Below are positions 9,882-19,260 of a stretch of 64,000 nucleotides of DNA, one piece after another. The position numbers and the translations under genes were made by a program. This DNA is from Stentor coeruleus. Lineage: Eukaryota > Ciliophora > Heterotrichea > Heterotrichida > Stentoridae. The notes under the pieces were generated by a model, which was not told the DNA's origin, did not search any database, and was given only the letters and a program-made list of their open reading frames with translations. Each line of letters starts with the position of its first letter. The stretch's first letter is position 1. Location of the stretch: contig MPUH01000177.1 of assembly GCA_001970955.1 (NCBI GenBank), positions 1-64,000 of the forward strand. The letters run 5' to 3'.

Positions 9882-12800
9882 TTAATCTTCTTTATCTTCA
9901 TCTGCTTCAATAATAACGTCATTTTCCTTTTTTTTCATGACGGTATCATCTAAATTTCCATATAGAGCCTTGATGGCTTGGAACTCATATTCGACTTTAA
10001 ACGCGCTTAAAGCATACTCACTCTTTGCTAATGTCTCAGCTTCGCGTATTGCATCATTAAGGAATTTATTGTCAGTCTTTCTTAAAATAAAGCCAGGAAG
10101 TTTTCCTTTATCTTCTGGTGGTGGTGCACCTGAAGCTTTGTTAAATATTGTTCCTCGCTTTGGAATTATTGTTTGTCTTATAATAGAATTTTTTCTTTCT
10201 GTATCTCTTTCTGAAATTTTATGTTTAACATCAGCTTCAAGTTTTTCAATCTGTAAGTGGCAATTCTTTATTTTTGCTTCTTGCATGAGAATAGTTTCTT
10301 TAAGCTTTTCAATCTTTGCATTTTTTTCTTTAATTGTTCTTTCAATAGCACTGTTTTCTTCTGATACTTGCTCTTCTTTTAGTAGATAATCTTCATGGAT
10401 GGAGGCAACTTCTTTTTCATTATCACGAAGTGCTTTTTTAACAATTGCAAGTTCATCATTGACTTTATTCGCTTCCATTTCAATGGCTTCTTTGAATCTT
10501 GCTAGTTCAAGTTCTTTCTTTTCAACTTCTACTTTCATTTCTTCTTCTTGAATAACAAATGCTTGGATTTTTACATTCATATCTTTTTTAACTCGTGCTT
10601 CTGCCTCTTCAATAAGCCTTTGCTGGCTTTCTTCAATACTTTTAAGCTCAGCAAAAGTTTTATCTTTTAAGCTTTTCTCTTCTTCTAAACTTTTTTCAAG
10701 TTTCTGTTGTTTTTCTAATGCTTCTAATATATTTTTTTTCAATTCTTCGTTTTCAGAAACCAATAAAGTATTTGATGCGGCTTGCTTATGATATTCTCTT
10801 TCTAAATCTTCAATATGCAATTGAACTTGATTTGTTTCACTTTTTATTGAAGAAAGTTGGCTTTCATAAATTGATAAGACTTCACGAACATAGTTTTCTT
10901 TAGCCTCTTCTGAAGTCAGTTCAGCTTGACTCTTATTCAAACTTTCAAGTTCAATCTGCAGCTTGCGTAATTCTTGATCAAGTTCATTTTTCTTTGAAAT
11001 TATTTCTTCTTTTTGTTGCAAATATTCGAATTCTAGAACTTTGAGTTCAGAATCATGCTTTTCAACTCTCGATGCCATTTTTTTTGATTTTTTGGCATAA
11101 TTTTCTAAATCTGACTTCAAGTTTATAATTTCCTCAGTAAATATTGCCTCTCTAGCTTCTAGCTCAGCAATTTCTTTAACTAGTGGCTCTGATTTTTTAA
11201 TTATATCATCAATTATTTTTTCAGTATCTTTTTTAGCATTTTGAGCTTCCTGAAGCATTTCTGAATACTTGAGCATTTCTTGTTGTGCTTCAAGCGACTT
11301 GGATGATCCGGCTTCTATCATATCTTTGAACTTTTTAATCTCTTGCTTATATTTTTTCTTATTTTCAGATAGTTTATGTGAGCGTTGGCTAAGTTTAAAA
11401 ATTTCTGAATCTTTTTCTCTAAGGGTTTCTTGAATTTTTTCTAACTTATTATGATTTTCTGAGATTTCGCCTTTAGTTTCTTCAAATTTTGCTTTGGCCT
11501 GATCAATACTTTGCTGGATTTCTATTAACTTTTCTTGAAAAATCGTATTTTCATCAAGTTTTTCTTGTTCTAATATTTTAATTTGTTCTGTACCTTCTTC
11601 TAGACGAATCTTAAAGCTTTCAATCTCTTCTTGAATAGCTATAAATTCCGGGTTGCCCATCTTTGTTTCTGCTCTTTCCAATATATGCTTGAGTTCATCA
11701 ATTTGTCGCAGCGAACTTTCATCTAGAGTTTGATATTTTTGCTTAAGCTCTTCGTATTCTATAGACAGAGCTGCAGTCATAGCCTTAGGTTCTGCAGGAG
11801 CTTCTGAAATTTCTGATGGTAGCTCAGTTGGTAATGTCCCTCCTAATTGCAAAGCTTTTTTTATAGCAGAAACTTCTTGAGTTAATTTATCAACTAATCT
11901 CTCAAGTTCTTCATAAGATCTCTTAGAATTGCTTTTGGCTGAAGTCTTAACCATTTTAGCTCTTTCAGCAAATTGCATTGTTCCAATAGTCTCTTCTTGA
12001 TGCACTTTTCTCATAGACCCCGTAACAATAAGAACAGTCATTGCAGCACCACTAAGTGATTCTTTAAGTATAAGGGTTAGCTTACTTTCTCTGTAAGGCA
12101 CATGCTCCCCTCCACCACAAGTCAATGCTTTTATGCATCTTCCTAAAGTTGTAAGACTAAGATTGATTTTTTGAGCTTCTTTCAAAGCTTGCCCTTCTGC
12201 TCCAGTTTTGCTGAGCTTTTCACTTCCAGCCAAGTCAACTAAATTAATTTTAGATGATTTTACAGTGCCATCAATCAGCGTTTGCTTCAAACTAAGAATA
12301 AAAACAGTGTGAGATCTGCTGCTTCTCGCATTTTGTCCTGTAGAGCAAACAATTCTATTAGCTGTTCCTGCAGATATCCCTTCAAAAACAGCTTCAGCGG
12401 TTAAAGCAATGTCTTCATGCACATCTATAATTCTCATACCAGATCCTGGAAATTCTCTTAGCTTTAAGTTTTGTCCTGGAGGACATGTAAGAATATCATT
12501 AATCATTTCATTGTAAACTTCGATATAACTAATATGAAGTTCATATTTTGTCCCTTTCGCTTCTCCTGCTCTAATGTTCTCAAAGATATGAAAAGTTGCT
12601 CTAGGAGTAATTCCGAATAGTGCTTCAACATCTGGAGGAATAACTTCTGATTTGTTCACCAGGGTTTCAGTAACTGTTTCTGGGCCTAACATAGAGAATG
12701 TTTTGCCTGATCCACTCTGTCCATAAGCAAAAATAGTTGCATTGTACCCATCACAGAAAAAGTTGATAATTTTTCTCCCTGCTGCCTCGTACAATTCAGC

Positions 12801-12953
12801 CTGAGTACGGCTAGGATTTAACACAGAATCAAAGTTGAATTCATGATGCTTTTCTACATGCTTAATGGTATTATCAGTTAGCCTCCAATCACCAAAGTCA
12901 TCATCTCCTGATTCAGCCCCTCTAAATCGTGCAACCACTATCACTGCTTCCAT
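9882..12953 (-). CDS. Kinesin-like motor protein, N-terminal motor, long coiled coil
   Basis: 1023 residues in one exon. The motor (about 1-335) carries the P-loop GQSGSGKTFSMLG, switch I SSRSHTVF, switch II NLVDLAGSEK and the motor end VPYRESKLTLILKESLSG. From about residue 340 to 870 the chain is a nearly continuous coiled coil rich in Glu, Lys and Leu, then a shorter, Pro- and Gly-containing tail with RGTIFNKASGAPPPEDKG. Such proteins walk on microtubules as dimers. The motor starts almost at residue 1, with no N-terminal extension. I cannot assign a kinesin subfamily with confidence; the cargo is unknown. Stop is TAA. Confidence 0.95.
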   Translation of the reverse strand: MEAVIVVARFRGAESGDDDFGDWRLTDNTIKHVEKHHEFNFDSVLNPSRTQAELYEAAGRKIINFFCDGYNATIFAYGQSGSGKTFSMLGPETVTETLVNKSEVIPPDVEALFGITPRATFHIFENIRAGEAKGTKYELHISYIEVYNEMINDILTCPPGQNLKLREFPGSGMRIIDVHEDIALTAEAVFEGISAGTANRIVCSTGQNARSSRSHTVFILSLKQTLIDGTVKSSKINLVDLAGSEKLSKTGAEGQALKEAQKINLSLTTLGRCIKALTCGGGEHVPYRESKLTLILKESLSGAAMTVLIVTGSMRKVHQEETIGTMQFAERAKMVKTSAKSNSKRSYEELERLVDKLTQEVSAIKKALQLGGTLPTELPSEISEAPAEPKAMTAALSIEYEELKQKYQTLDESSLRQIDELKHILERAETKMGNPEFIAIQEEIESFKIRLEEGTEQIKILEQEKLDENTIFQEKLIEIQQSIDQAKAKFEETKGEISENHNKLEKIQETLREKDSEIFKLSQRSHKLSENKKKYKQEIKKFKDMIEAGSSKSLEAQQEMLKYSEMLQEAQNAKKDTEKIIDDIIKKSEPLVKEIAELEAREAIFTEEIINLKSDLENYAKKSKKMASRVEKHDSELKVLEFEYLQQKEEIISKKNELDQELRKLQIELESLNKSQAELTSEEAKENYVREVLSIYESQLSSIKSETNQVQLHIEDLEREYHKQAASNTLLVSENEELKKNILEALEKQQKLEKSLEEEKSLKDKTFAELKSIEESQQRLIEEAEARVKKDMNVKIQAFVIQEEEMKVEVEKKELELARFKEAIEMEANKVNDELAIVKKALRDNEKEVASIHEDYLLKEEQVSEENSAIERTIKEKNAKIEKLKETILMQEAKIKNCHLQIEKLEADVKHKISERDTERKNSIIRQTIIPKRGTIFNKASGAPPPEDKGKLPGFILRKTDNKFLNDAIREAETLAKSEYALSAFKVEYEFQAIKALYGNLDDTVMKKKENDVIIEADEDKED

Positions 12954-13087
12954 ATTTATTCTAAACTTTATTCTACCATGAATCTAGGATTTATTCTCTG
13001 ATTAAAATAAGCATCTCTGAAGATTGTTTAGCCATAGATATTATATAAATTTTACTTTTATAAGTTATCTAATTAACTATGTAAATT

Positions 13088-14248
13088 CTAATTCCAATTG
13101 CTCACTAAAATAAAGCCATCGATTGAAGTTGTTATAAATCCATTAAAGTTGTGCAGATTTTCAAATAATTTAAGCCCTGTAATCGATTTTTTGTGATAAT
13201 TTAGAGGCTGAAAGAATTTAGCATCACTCTGTTGAAGTAAGTACCAAAGTATTTTCCCTGATGATGTCGCTACTAGAAGTGATGTCCCATTTGAGCATTC
13301 ACAAATAGACATTTGCGTTATTTGCATTGGTTTGTTTTTAGATATATTCAGTAAGGTGCCTCCATTGAATCCTGAAGAAGCATCCCAGCAATTGATCATG
13401 CCATCATCTCCTCCGCTAAAAATATAATTATCATTCAAAACCACTAAAGATGTAACTTTTCCCTTATGAACCAAATGTAAATTGCCTTTCCATGCGCATT
13501 GATTGCTTTCAAAATTATATTCCCAGCCAACAACAACACCATTAAGCAGCCCAGCAATTAAAGTATTCCCCACAAACTCCAAGCAGCATATTTGACTCTG
13601 CATAGTGGCATCTACATCTATAGTCATCCCAAGAGCAAATCCTTGTCCTGAAAAATACCATACTGAAACTTTAGCATCATCTCCACCTACAAATATAAGA
13701 TTTCTTTTAATAATCATGCAATTAACCCCTACGCTATGTGCAGCAGGAAAGTTGAATATATTCCCTCCAGTGCCTATAGCGCCTAAGAGCTGTCCTCTCT
13801 GAGTTTCTCCACAAAACAACAAAGTTCCACCTGCTATATCACTAGTATATGCTAAGCATTTTGTTTTACCCTGAATTTGTATTTCAGTGATCTTCTCTCC
13901 ATTAGTCACTTCATAGATTGCTATTTTGCCGCTAAGTGCTACTGCAATTTGAGACTGTGATACCATGCAAGAAGCAAATATAGGTGAACCTACTGAAATA
14001 CTTTGAAGCCTACCTATTTCATTGTTGAAAGAATATTGATGGAGGCTTTGACAGTTGGCATTATTATTGCACGCTCCTTGCTGAAAAAACATGCAGACTT
14101 TAGGCTTGTTTAAGGGTGCTCGAGAGAAATTTTGCCCACCGTTCTGAAATCCTGTGAATTGGGATTCAGGATTAAATGAATTTTGTCCTCTTCCACCACC
14201 ATGGCCTCCCCTGTTATTTGAAAATCTTCGACCTCCTCTATTAGACAT
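13088..14248 (-). CDS. CCCH zinc-finger and WD40-repeat protein (ZFWD-like)
   Basis: 386 residues. Residues 1-30 are Arg/Gly-rich (RGG-type, RNA-binding in other proteins). A single CCCH finger follows with C52, C60, C66 and H70 (C-x7-C-x5-C-x3-H). From about residue 80 to the end there are WD40-type blades, for example IFSGGDDGMINCWDA and FVGGDDAKVSVWYF. The order RGG, CCCH, WD40 resembles the plant ZFWD proteins. A role in RNA binding or mRNP assembly is inferred. Only 134 bp separate its TAG stop from the kinesin start, both on the minus strand, so the kinesin promoter must be compact. Confidence 0.9.
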   Translation of the reverse strand: MSNRGGRRFSNNRGGHGGGRGQNSFNPESQFTGFQNGGQNFSRAPLNKPKVCMFFQQGACNNNANCQSLHQYSFNNEIGRLQSISVGSPIFASCMVSQSQIAVALSGKIAIYEVTNGEKITEIQIQGKTKCLAYTSDIAGGTLLFCGETQRGQLLGAIGTGGNIFNFPAAHSVGVNCMIIKRNLIFVGGDDAKVSVWYFSGQGFALGMTIDVDATMQSQICCLEFVGNTLIAGLLNGVVVGWEYNFESNQCAWKGNLHLVHKGKVTSLVVLNDNYIFSGGDDGMINCWDASSGFNGGTLLNISKNKPMQITQMSICECSNGTSLLVATSSGKILWYLLQQSDAKFFQPLNYHKKSITGLKLFENLHNFNGFITTSIDGFILVSNWN

Positions 14249-15140
14249 TTATATCTAAATTTAGATTAGAAAATAATAAAGAAGCAGAGTAATAAGTGAT
14301 AATGCTTATATAGTATTTTAAGTCAGAGAAATATTATATTTCAGCAAAAGATTTTTATTGTAATATCTGTAAAAAATACTAGTATTGGAAATTTAATTTT
14401 AAAGGATTTGCTGTGAAGGCAAACAAAGAGAAGGCTTCAAGACTATCTTATGCATAAATTGAATTAAAGTAGATTTTGATATCATAATCTAGCTCTAGAA
14501 TTAGGTCATAATATTTAATGCTACTATAATTTATTAGCATGGTAACAATATTGTTTTGTAATTTCATTTGCATATAATAATTATTTTTATGAAAGGCAAG
14601 CTTGCATAACATAAAAAATCACTTTGATCTCTTAAAAATACATAAAATAGTATACCTAATTGTCGGAGATTTACACTGAAAAATTATACTTTCTAGAATT
14701 GCTAGGAATTTTAGTTTTCGTATTTTAGGGCTGTAATAGATTTTTCAAATGGTGTGTATAAGTTGAAGATGATAATTAAGTTAAATACTATTACATGCTT
14801 TGTAAAATTTCACCCTTATCTGACCCTCTTAGTAAGATTCACTTTAATGCCTATGCTAAAAAAGAGTGGCACTCAACTCCCATACTCTAGAGCAGAAAGA
14901 ATATGATTCTGAATCCTGAACTACTAGTCTAGCCTTCTTCAGTTCAAAATTTATCCTCATATTTGCAATTCAATGAAAGTTTCAGTATATTTTACTTTTG
15001 ATGCCAATTTATAATGTAATGATTGTCAAACTCTCTAGGAAATTTTGATAAATTTTGCATGAATTGCAGTAGGCTGAGATGCAGCAAAGTCCCAAAGCTA
15101 ATGAGCTTCTAAAATCATTATTTCTAAATTAAAGGGTGAT
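14249..15140. other. Intergenic
   Basis: Mostly AT-rich. At 14858-14950 the minus strand carries several small hairpins and then six Ts; this is a weak RNA candidate described in the findings. No protein gene seen. Confidence 0.55.
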
Positions 15141-15881
15141 TTAATAAACTAATTGCTTTTTTTCCATCTTACGAGCATTAGCTTTAAGTGGAGATGGATG
15201 GAAGCTTACATCAGGATTGAATCGTTTGCGATATTCACTATAACCCATATCACCATGAAGTTCCGAAATAGGAAGCCAACCATGTCCATCAAAGAGTGTT
15301 GAATTCTGAACAAAGCCTGAAGCTTTAGTTACCTCCCCTCTGACTACAGGAACATTTTTCCAGAAATTAAGGTCAGTTTTCCTAAAAAGATTAGGTCTGA
15401 GCTCTTCCTGTTTTTTATGAAATTTTGAGTAATTTGTTGTCCAATCAGTATCCGTATAATTAGGATGAGTTATTGGGATTGTGCTTTTTCCATGAAATCT
15501 TGAGACTGTATGATATTCATCCTCAAGGCCACCACCAAATTTCCCATGTTTTTGGTCGACAGGAGAAATGCTTGACGGCCGTTGTGGGAAAAGTACTGTT
15601 TTCTTAGGAGGAAGATACTTTTCTCTAGAAAGTTGTTCGCGGGATACAACAGCAAATCTTTTACCATAATTAGTATCTGCACTTGAGCCTGGGATATGTC
15701 CTGAATAACCAGGGATGGCATAATTTTTATTTTTTACAGGCGATTGCTTGTGCATATCCCTATAACTACTTCTGTACATGTTTCGTGAAGCCCATTCGGA
15801 AAAGTCTTGAGGGGTTATGTCGCGCTGGCGACCAGGGGTAATGCTAACTGTTTTAACTGGAGAGTTATAATTTCCAAGCAT
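15141..15881 (-). CDS. Ciliary microtubule inner protein-like (FAM166/CIMIP2, DUF2475-type)
   Basis: 246 residues with no enzyme motif. The segment at about residues 56-66, IPGYSGHIPGS, followed by YGKRFAVVSREQL, matches the IPGYxGxIPG signature of the FAM166/CIMIP2 family, whose members lie inside doublet microtubules of cilia. The rest is Pro-, Tyr- and Arg-rich and irregular, with short motifs such as GHGWLPISELHGDMGYSEYRKRF near the end, as is common in microtubule inner proteins. The motif is seen directly; localisation to the axoneme is inferred from the family. Start is the first ATG; stop TAA. Confidence 0.8.
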   Translation of the reverse strand: MLGNYNSPVKTVSITPGRQRDITPQDFSEWASRNMYRSSYRDMHKQSPVKNKNYAIPGYSGHIPGSSADTNYGKRFAVVSREQLSREKYLPPKKTVLFPQRPSSISPVDQKHGKFGGGLEDEYHTVSRFHGKSTIPITHPNYTDTDWTTNYSKFHKKQEELRPNLFRKTDLNFWKNVPVVRGEVTKASGFVQNSTLFDGHGWLPISELHGDMGYSEYRKRFNPDVSFHPSPLKANARKMEKKQLVY

Positions 15882-16218
15882 TTTTCTATATATATATGGT
15901 GAAAATGAATTTCAAGTTGAACTTAATATGTAATAGTATTTAGACTTTACTGATTTTTAATTATTAACTGTCATCTTTTAGTCTGGGATTATGCTGTCTT
16001 TATTTATAAGGACTTGCTCAGTCAGAGATTATGACTAAATTTAATATATTTTTATAATCATGGCTGCTTAATTACAAAGAGCAAACATAATTGTTTCATA
16101 TATAATAGCATTGATGAAAAAGTAAAGTGTCATTAAAATCAAAATTTATGATTTTTTGTCATAATCTAAATTCAAATTATCTGAAAGTTGGTAAAGCTAT
16201 CCTAACTATAACTTAAAA
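15882..16218. other. Intergenic, 337 bp
   Basis: AT-rich spacer between two minus-strand genes. No open frame or structure seen. Confidence 0.55.
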
Positions 16219-16836
16219 TTAGTTTGCTTTATGCTTGGGCACAGTATATTTTTCAAGCTTGAAACTTCTTTTACGTTTTTTGATAATTTTGAATGAATTT
16301 GAATCATCATCATCGGCATAATTAGGCATGAAAATATCTAATATTATTGAATCTTCTATGGCAAGCAGACTATGAATATTTCTAATCTCTTGCGTGCTAA
16401 ATAATACGTCTGAAACTTTGGCCATACCTTTTTTACCCATCTCATACCAACCTCCTTCTTCCTTGTTTAGTGAAAGGTATTTGAGTTTACCATATAATAC
16501 ACCTGTGCAGATTACCTTATTTGGATGATCGTGCAAAGGAAACATAGTATTTTTCGGCATGAAAAAGCATTTTACTCCTAGGTTAGAAGCATCATATATT
16601 GTAATTTCGCTGATTCTTTTTGTAGCAAAAAAGCATGCTAAGAAATCGTTTAGCATGCCGAATTCTGTCAATATATTCTTTTTGAACAAGGCTTTAAACA
16701 TACTGCAGATAGGGCCTGATGATTTATCTTCGATTTCTTGAATTATTTCTTCAAGTAAAGTCGGTTCGCTTACAACAGATAACGAAACTTTTACTATCTT
16801 GTTTAAAGCACTATCTTGATTGTGGCAGTCAATCAT
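16219..16836 (-). CDS. Cysteamine / N-terminal-cysteine dioxygenase (ADO/PCO family)
   Basis: 205 residues, a usual length for the family. The cupin core has the metal-binding pair H102 and H104 in FPLHDHPNKV followed by LYGKLKY, and a third His, H155, in RNIHSL, with the conserved ending ILDIFMPNY. These three His residues bind Fe(II). Family members add O2 to cysteamine or to N-terminal cysteine of proteins, and in plants and animals act as oxygen sensors for the N-degron pathway. The enzyme class is well supported. Whether it serves oxygen sensing in this ciliate is inference. A basic C-terminal tail (KKRKRSFK) could be a nuclear signal. Confidence 0.88.
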   Translation of the reverse strand: MIDCHNQDSALNKIVKVSLSVVSEPTLLEEIIQEIEDKSSGPICSMFKALFKKNILTEFGMLNDFLACFFATKRISEITIYDASNLGVKCFFMPKNTMFPLHDHPNKVICTGVLYGKLKYLSLNKEEGGWYEMGKKGMAKVSDVLFSTQEIRNIHSLLAIEDSIILDIFMPNYADDDDSNSFKIIKKRKRSFKLEKYTVPKHKAN

Positions 16837-17757
16837 GTGAATAATTTTTATTAACCTTATAGACTTGAAAATAGATGAAATATGACCTTTCGTTTTTTCA
16901 TCATGCAGAGCATGCTCAAGATAACTTAACTTAACCCTAGAAAAAATAATGTTTTGTCATGCAAGATCTTATGAGAAAATCTTTCTAATTATCCTTTTAA
17001 AAGATCTGCCAGCCTATCTAAAAATTTTCAATAAAATTAAAATGAAATTATAATAGTTGTCAGAAATAGGCATTTCATGTAAAAAATTTGATTATATTTT
17101 TTTAAAGGCATGACTAGATCATAAGCCTCTTTAGAAATTATTGACTCTAACAGATATATTACTACGAAATAAAAAGTAAAATATCTAAAAAAATAACTTA
17201 TTCCTCATAGCATCGAAACCTTTGTACAAAAAAAAATCAAAATAGCTTTTAAGATGAGTTTTACTTTATGAATATTCTATATTGTAATTTTCTAAAACTT
17301 TCTAGTATTATTATTCTAGCAATGCTATAAGATCTTAATATGCACACCAAAAGTGAAATTTAGTTTATAAAGTTTATAAGAGTTATTTCTATACAATAAG
17401 TTTATATTTAATAACCATAATATAAACCATAGTAGAATTAATTTTGCAAACTGTATCTTTTTTTATCAATAAATCCAATTCTTATACCAGGGGGCTTATA
17501 TTTAAGTAATCTTATCATGAATCTATTGATATGCTTAATAAATACTTTGATCAAAATTTTGTTATTTCTCGATAATTTGATTTGTTTAAGATTCCTATAC
17601 TCTGGCACTTAAACACATTTGAATTTCATTAGCACAACAATTTATATAAATTATTTAATCAAAAATAGCTTGAACATAGCAAATATAAAACCTAATTCTC
17701 CTCTAAAATTGCTATAATCAACGAGTGCATCTATTTTTATAGCAACTATTGATAAAG
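16837..17757. other. Intergenic
   Basis: AT-rich stretch between two minus-strand genes. I looked for small split genes and hairpin-plus-T-run signals and saw none that could be supported. Confidence 0.55.
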
Positions 17758-18006
17758 TTAATTATTTTTATTAACTTTGTGCTCTTGCAAAGCTTGATGT
17801 CTACCTGTGTAATATCCAGCATAATACCATGCTAATAGTAAAGGTCGTAATTCTTCATTATCTACTGCTGGCATAATAATTGGTATTTCACTACCCGCAC
17901 CTTGCACATTAACTTCAATAGGCCGTATTGGTTCAGCTCTACTATCGTGACATTGTTTTGCAAGTTCTTGAAATGACTTCATTATGGCATCTTCATGATT
18001 ATTCAT
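17758..18006 (-). CDS. SMN: Minimal survival-motor-neuron (SMN) protein
   Basis: Only 82 residues. Residues 53-72 contain the YG-box oligomerisation motif: L53, L57, W60, Y61, G64, Y65 and G68 fit L-x3-L-x2-WY-x2-GY-x2-G, with Ala72 in place of the last Gly. The N-terminal segment (about 4-20, HEDAIMKSFQELAKQC) resembles the short Gemin2-binding helix of fission-yeast Smn1. There is no Tudor domain, as in some fungal forms. SMN builds Sm rings on spliceosomal snRNAs. The YG-box match is specific; the Gemin2-binding assignment is inferred. Stop is TAA. Confidence 0.78.
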   Translation of the reverse strand: MNNHEDAIMKSFQELAKQCHDSRAEPIRPIEVNVQGAGSEIPIIMPAVDNEELRPLLLAWYYAGYYTGRHQALQEHKVNKNN

Positions 18007-18029
18007 TTTATATAAATATAATTATTCAA

Positions 18030-18080
18030 TATATATCAACACATATCAAAACTTATCAAAACTTATCAAAACTCATTCTA
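18030..18080. repeat. Short AT-rich tandem repeat
   Basis: The unit ATCAAAACTT (10-11 bp) is repeated about three to four times between the SMN and DHHC genes. It is probably slippage-derived; no function is evident. Confidence 0.6.
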
Positions 18081-18121
18081 TTATATTAACACAAAAACTT
18101 CTTTTATAAAATTCCAACAAT

Positions 18122-18880
18122 TTAAGAAGACTTATTATTACTTTCCAGCAGATTCGGTGCACGAACAAGTTCAAAACTCTCCGATTTTGAAGCTTCAACA
18201 TAAGGCTCATAATACTTTTTGATATCATCGCCACTACTAATTTTAGAAGATCGTTTCCTCCTTTCAATAATAAATTCATAAGTTGTAAGCCTTTTAACAT
18301 TTAAATATCCGTGAAAGCATATTAAAGCTCCATTACTTAAGCAGAAAATCCCTGAAAACAAAGCACTTAAAGCCATCATCGCATATACTAACTCTTTTTG
18401 AAATATCTTCCTAAGCTCTTCAGGGTGTTGAGCTTGAGTATTAATAATATATATAGAATTGCAGAATTGAAAAAGCATAAATCCTTCCAAGAATATCACG
18501 GTTAAGATAAAATACCTATAATTACATTTTCCAACACAATTGTTGATCCAGCTGCAATGATGATCAAAAGATGCAACACACCGATTGCATTGCCCACAAT
18601 GCTTTGAATCATTTGAAACATTTCTATTACAGATAGTGCAATATTTGATACTATTATAGGATGTTTGATAATCTGTAGGGTCTATGTATGCTGCTATACC
18701 TGTAAAAGCTAGCGTTCCAATAACTAAAATAGAGTATATGACGGAATTTACAATTTGCCATGGGTTTCGCAGTATTGGGAGTATTATAATGCAGTAAATG
18801 AGAATTAGGAACAGTCCAGTAAGTAATCCGCATATCTGTTCACAGTTTATAGGTTGTGTAAATCCATTTTTTCTAGGCAT
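18122..18880 (-). CDS. DHHC-type protein S-acyltransferase
   Basis: About 252 residues from the ATG at 18880 (MPRKNGFT), preferred to an upstream in-frame ATG at 18910 because the family usually starts close to the RKNG-type segment and first membrane helix. Four hydrophobic segments are visible (two before, two after the Cys-rich domain). The core has the Cys-rich pattern CTICNRNVSNDSKHCGQC and the catalytic FDHHCSWINNCVG. The enzyme transfers palmitate to Cys residues of membrane proteins. Several genes in this window encode MGxC N-termini that could be substrates, but that link is speculative. Confidence 0.93.
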   Translation of the reverse strand: MPRKNGFTQPINCEQICGLLTGLFLILIYCIIILPILRNPWQIVNSVIYSILVIGTLAFTGIAAYIDPTDYQTSYNSIKYCTICNRNVSNDSKHCGQCNRCVASFDHHCSWINNCVGKCNYRYFILTVIFLEGFMLFQFCNSIYIINTQAQHPEELRKIFQKELVYAMMALSALFSGIFCLSNGALICFHGYLNVKRLTTYEFIIERRKRSSKISSGDDIKKYYEPYVEASKSESFELVRAPNLLESNNKSS

Positions 18881-19260
18881 TATTAGATGTTGATGATAAA
18901 TGTGAAACAATCTTAGTATATTCCAAATTTCATAGGTTTAATTATGATATATTGAATTGAGATTTGAAGATTAATGCATTTTAGTTAAGAATATGCATTT
19001 TTACCTGTTTATTATTTAAAGTCTTAAGAAAACATATTTATTAAGTATATATTTCAGCTGCATAGACAAAACTTGATGGTTTACGAATTAAGACTTATTT
19101 ATAAGGAAAAATATGTTTTGAGGAAGTTCGCGGGAAACTTCTGCGTATTTAAATATTCCAGTAGTAAAAGCTTATAAAGTTTTTTTATTAAGTATATTAA
19201 AGATCCTAAGATTTAAAAAGCATAAGCTTTGCTAATTTCATAGGTTTATGTAATATAATA
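18881..19260. other. Intergenic between divergent genes
   Basis: 380-bp region upstream of both the DHHC gene and the acidic protein gene, presumably a shared promoter region. No motif could be singled out. Confidence 0.55.

Noticed and set aside
10718-10903. Plus-strand frames opposite the kinesin, kinase, ankyrin and repeat genes
   Set aside because: They are antisense shadows of coding sequence with no independent support.
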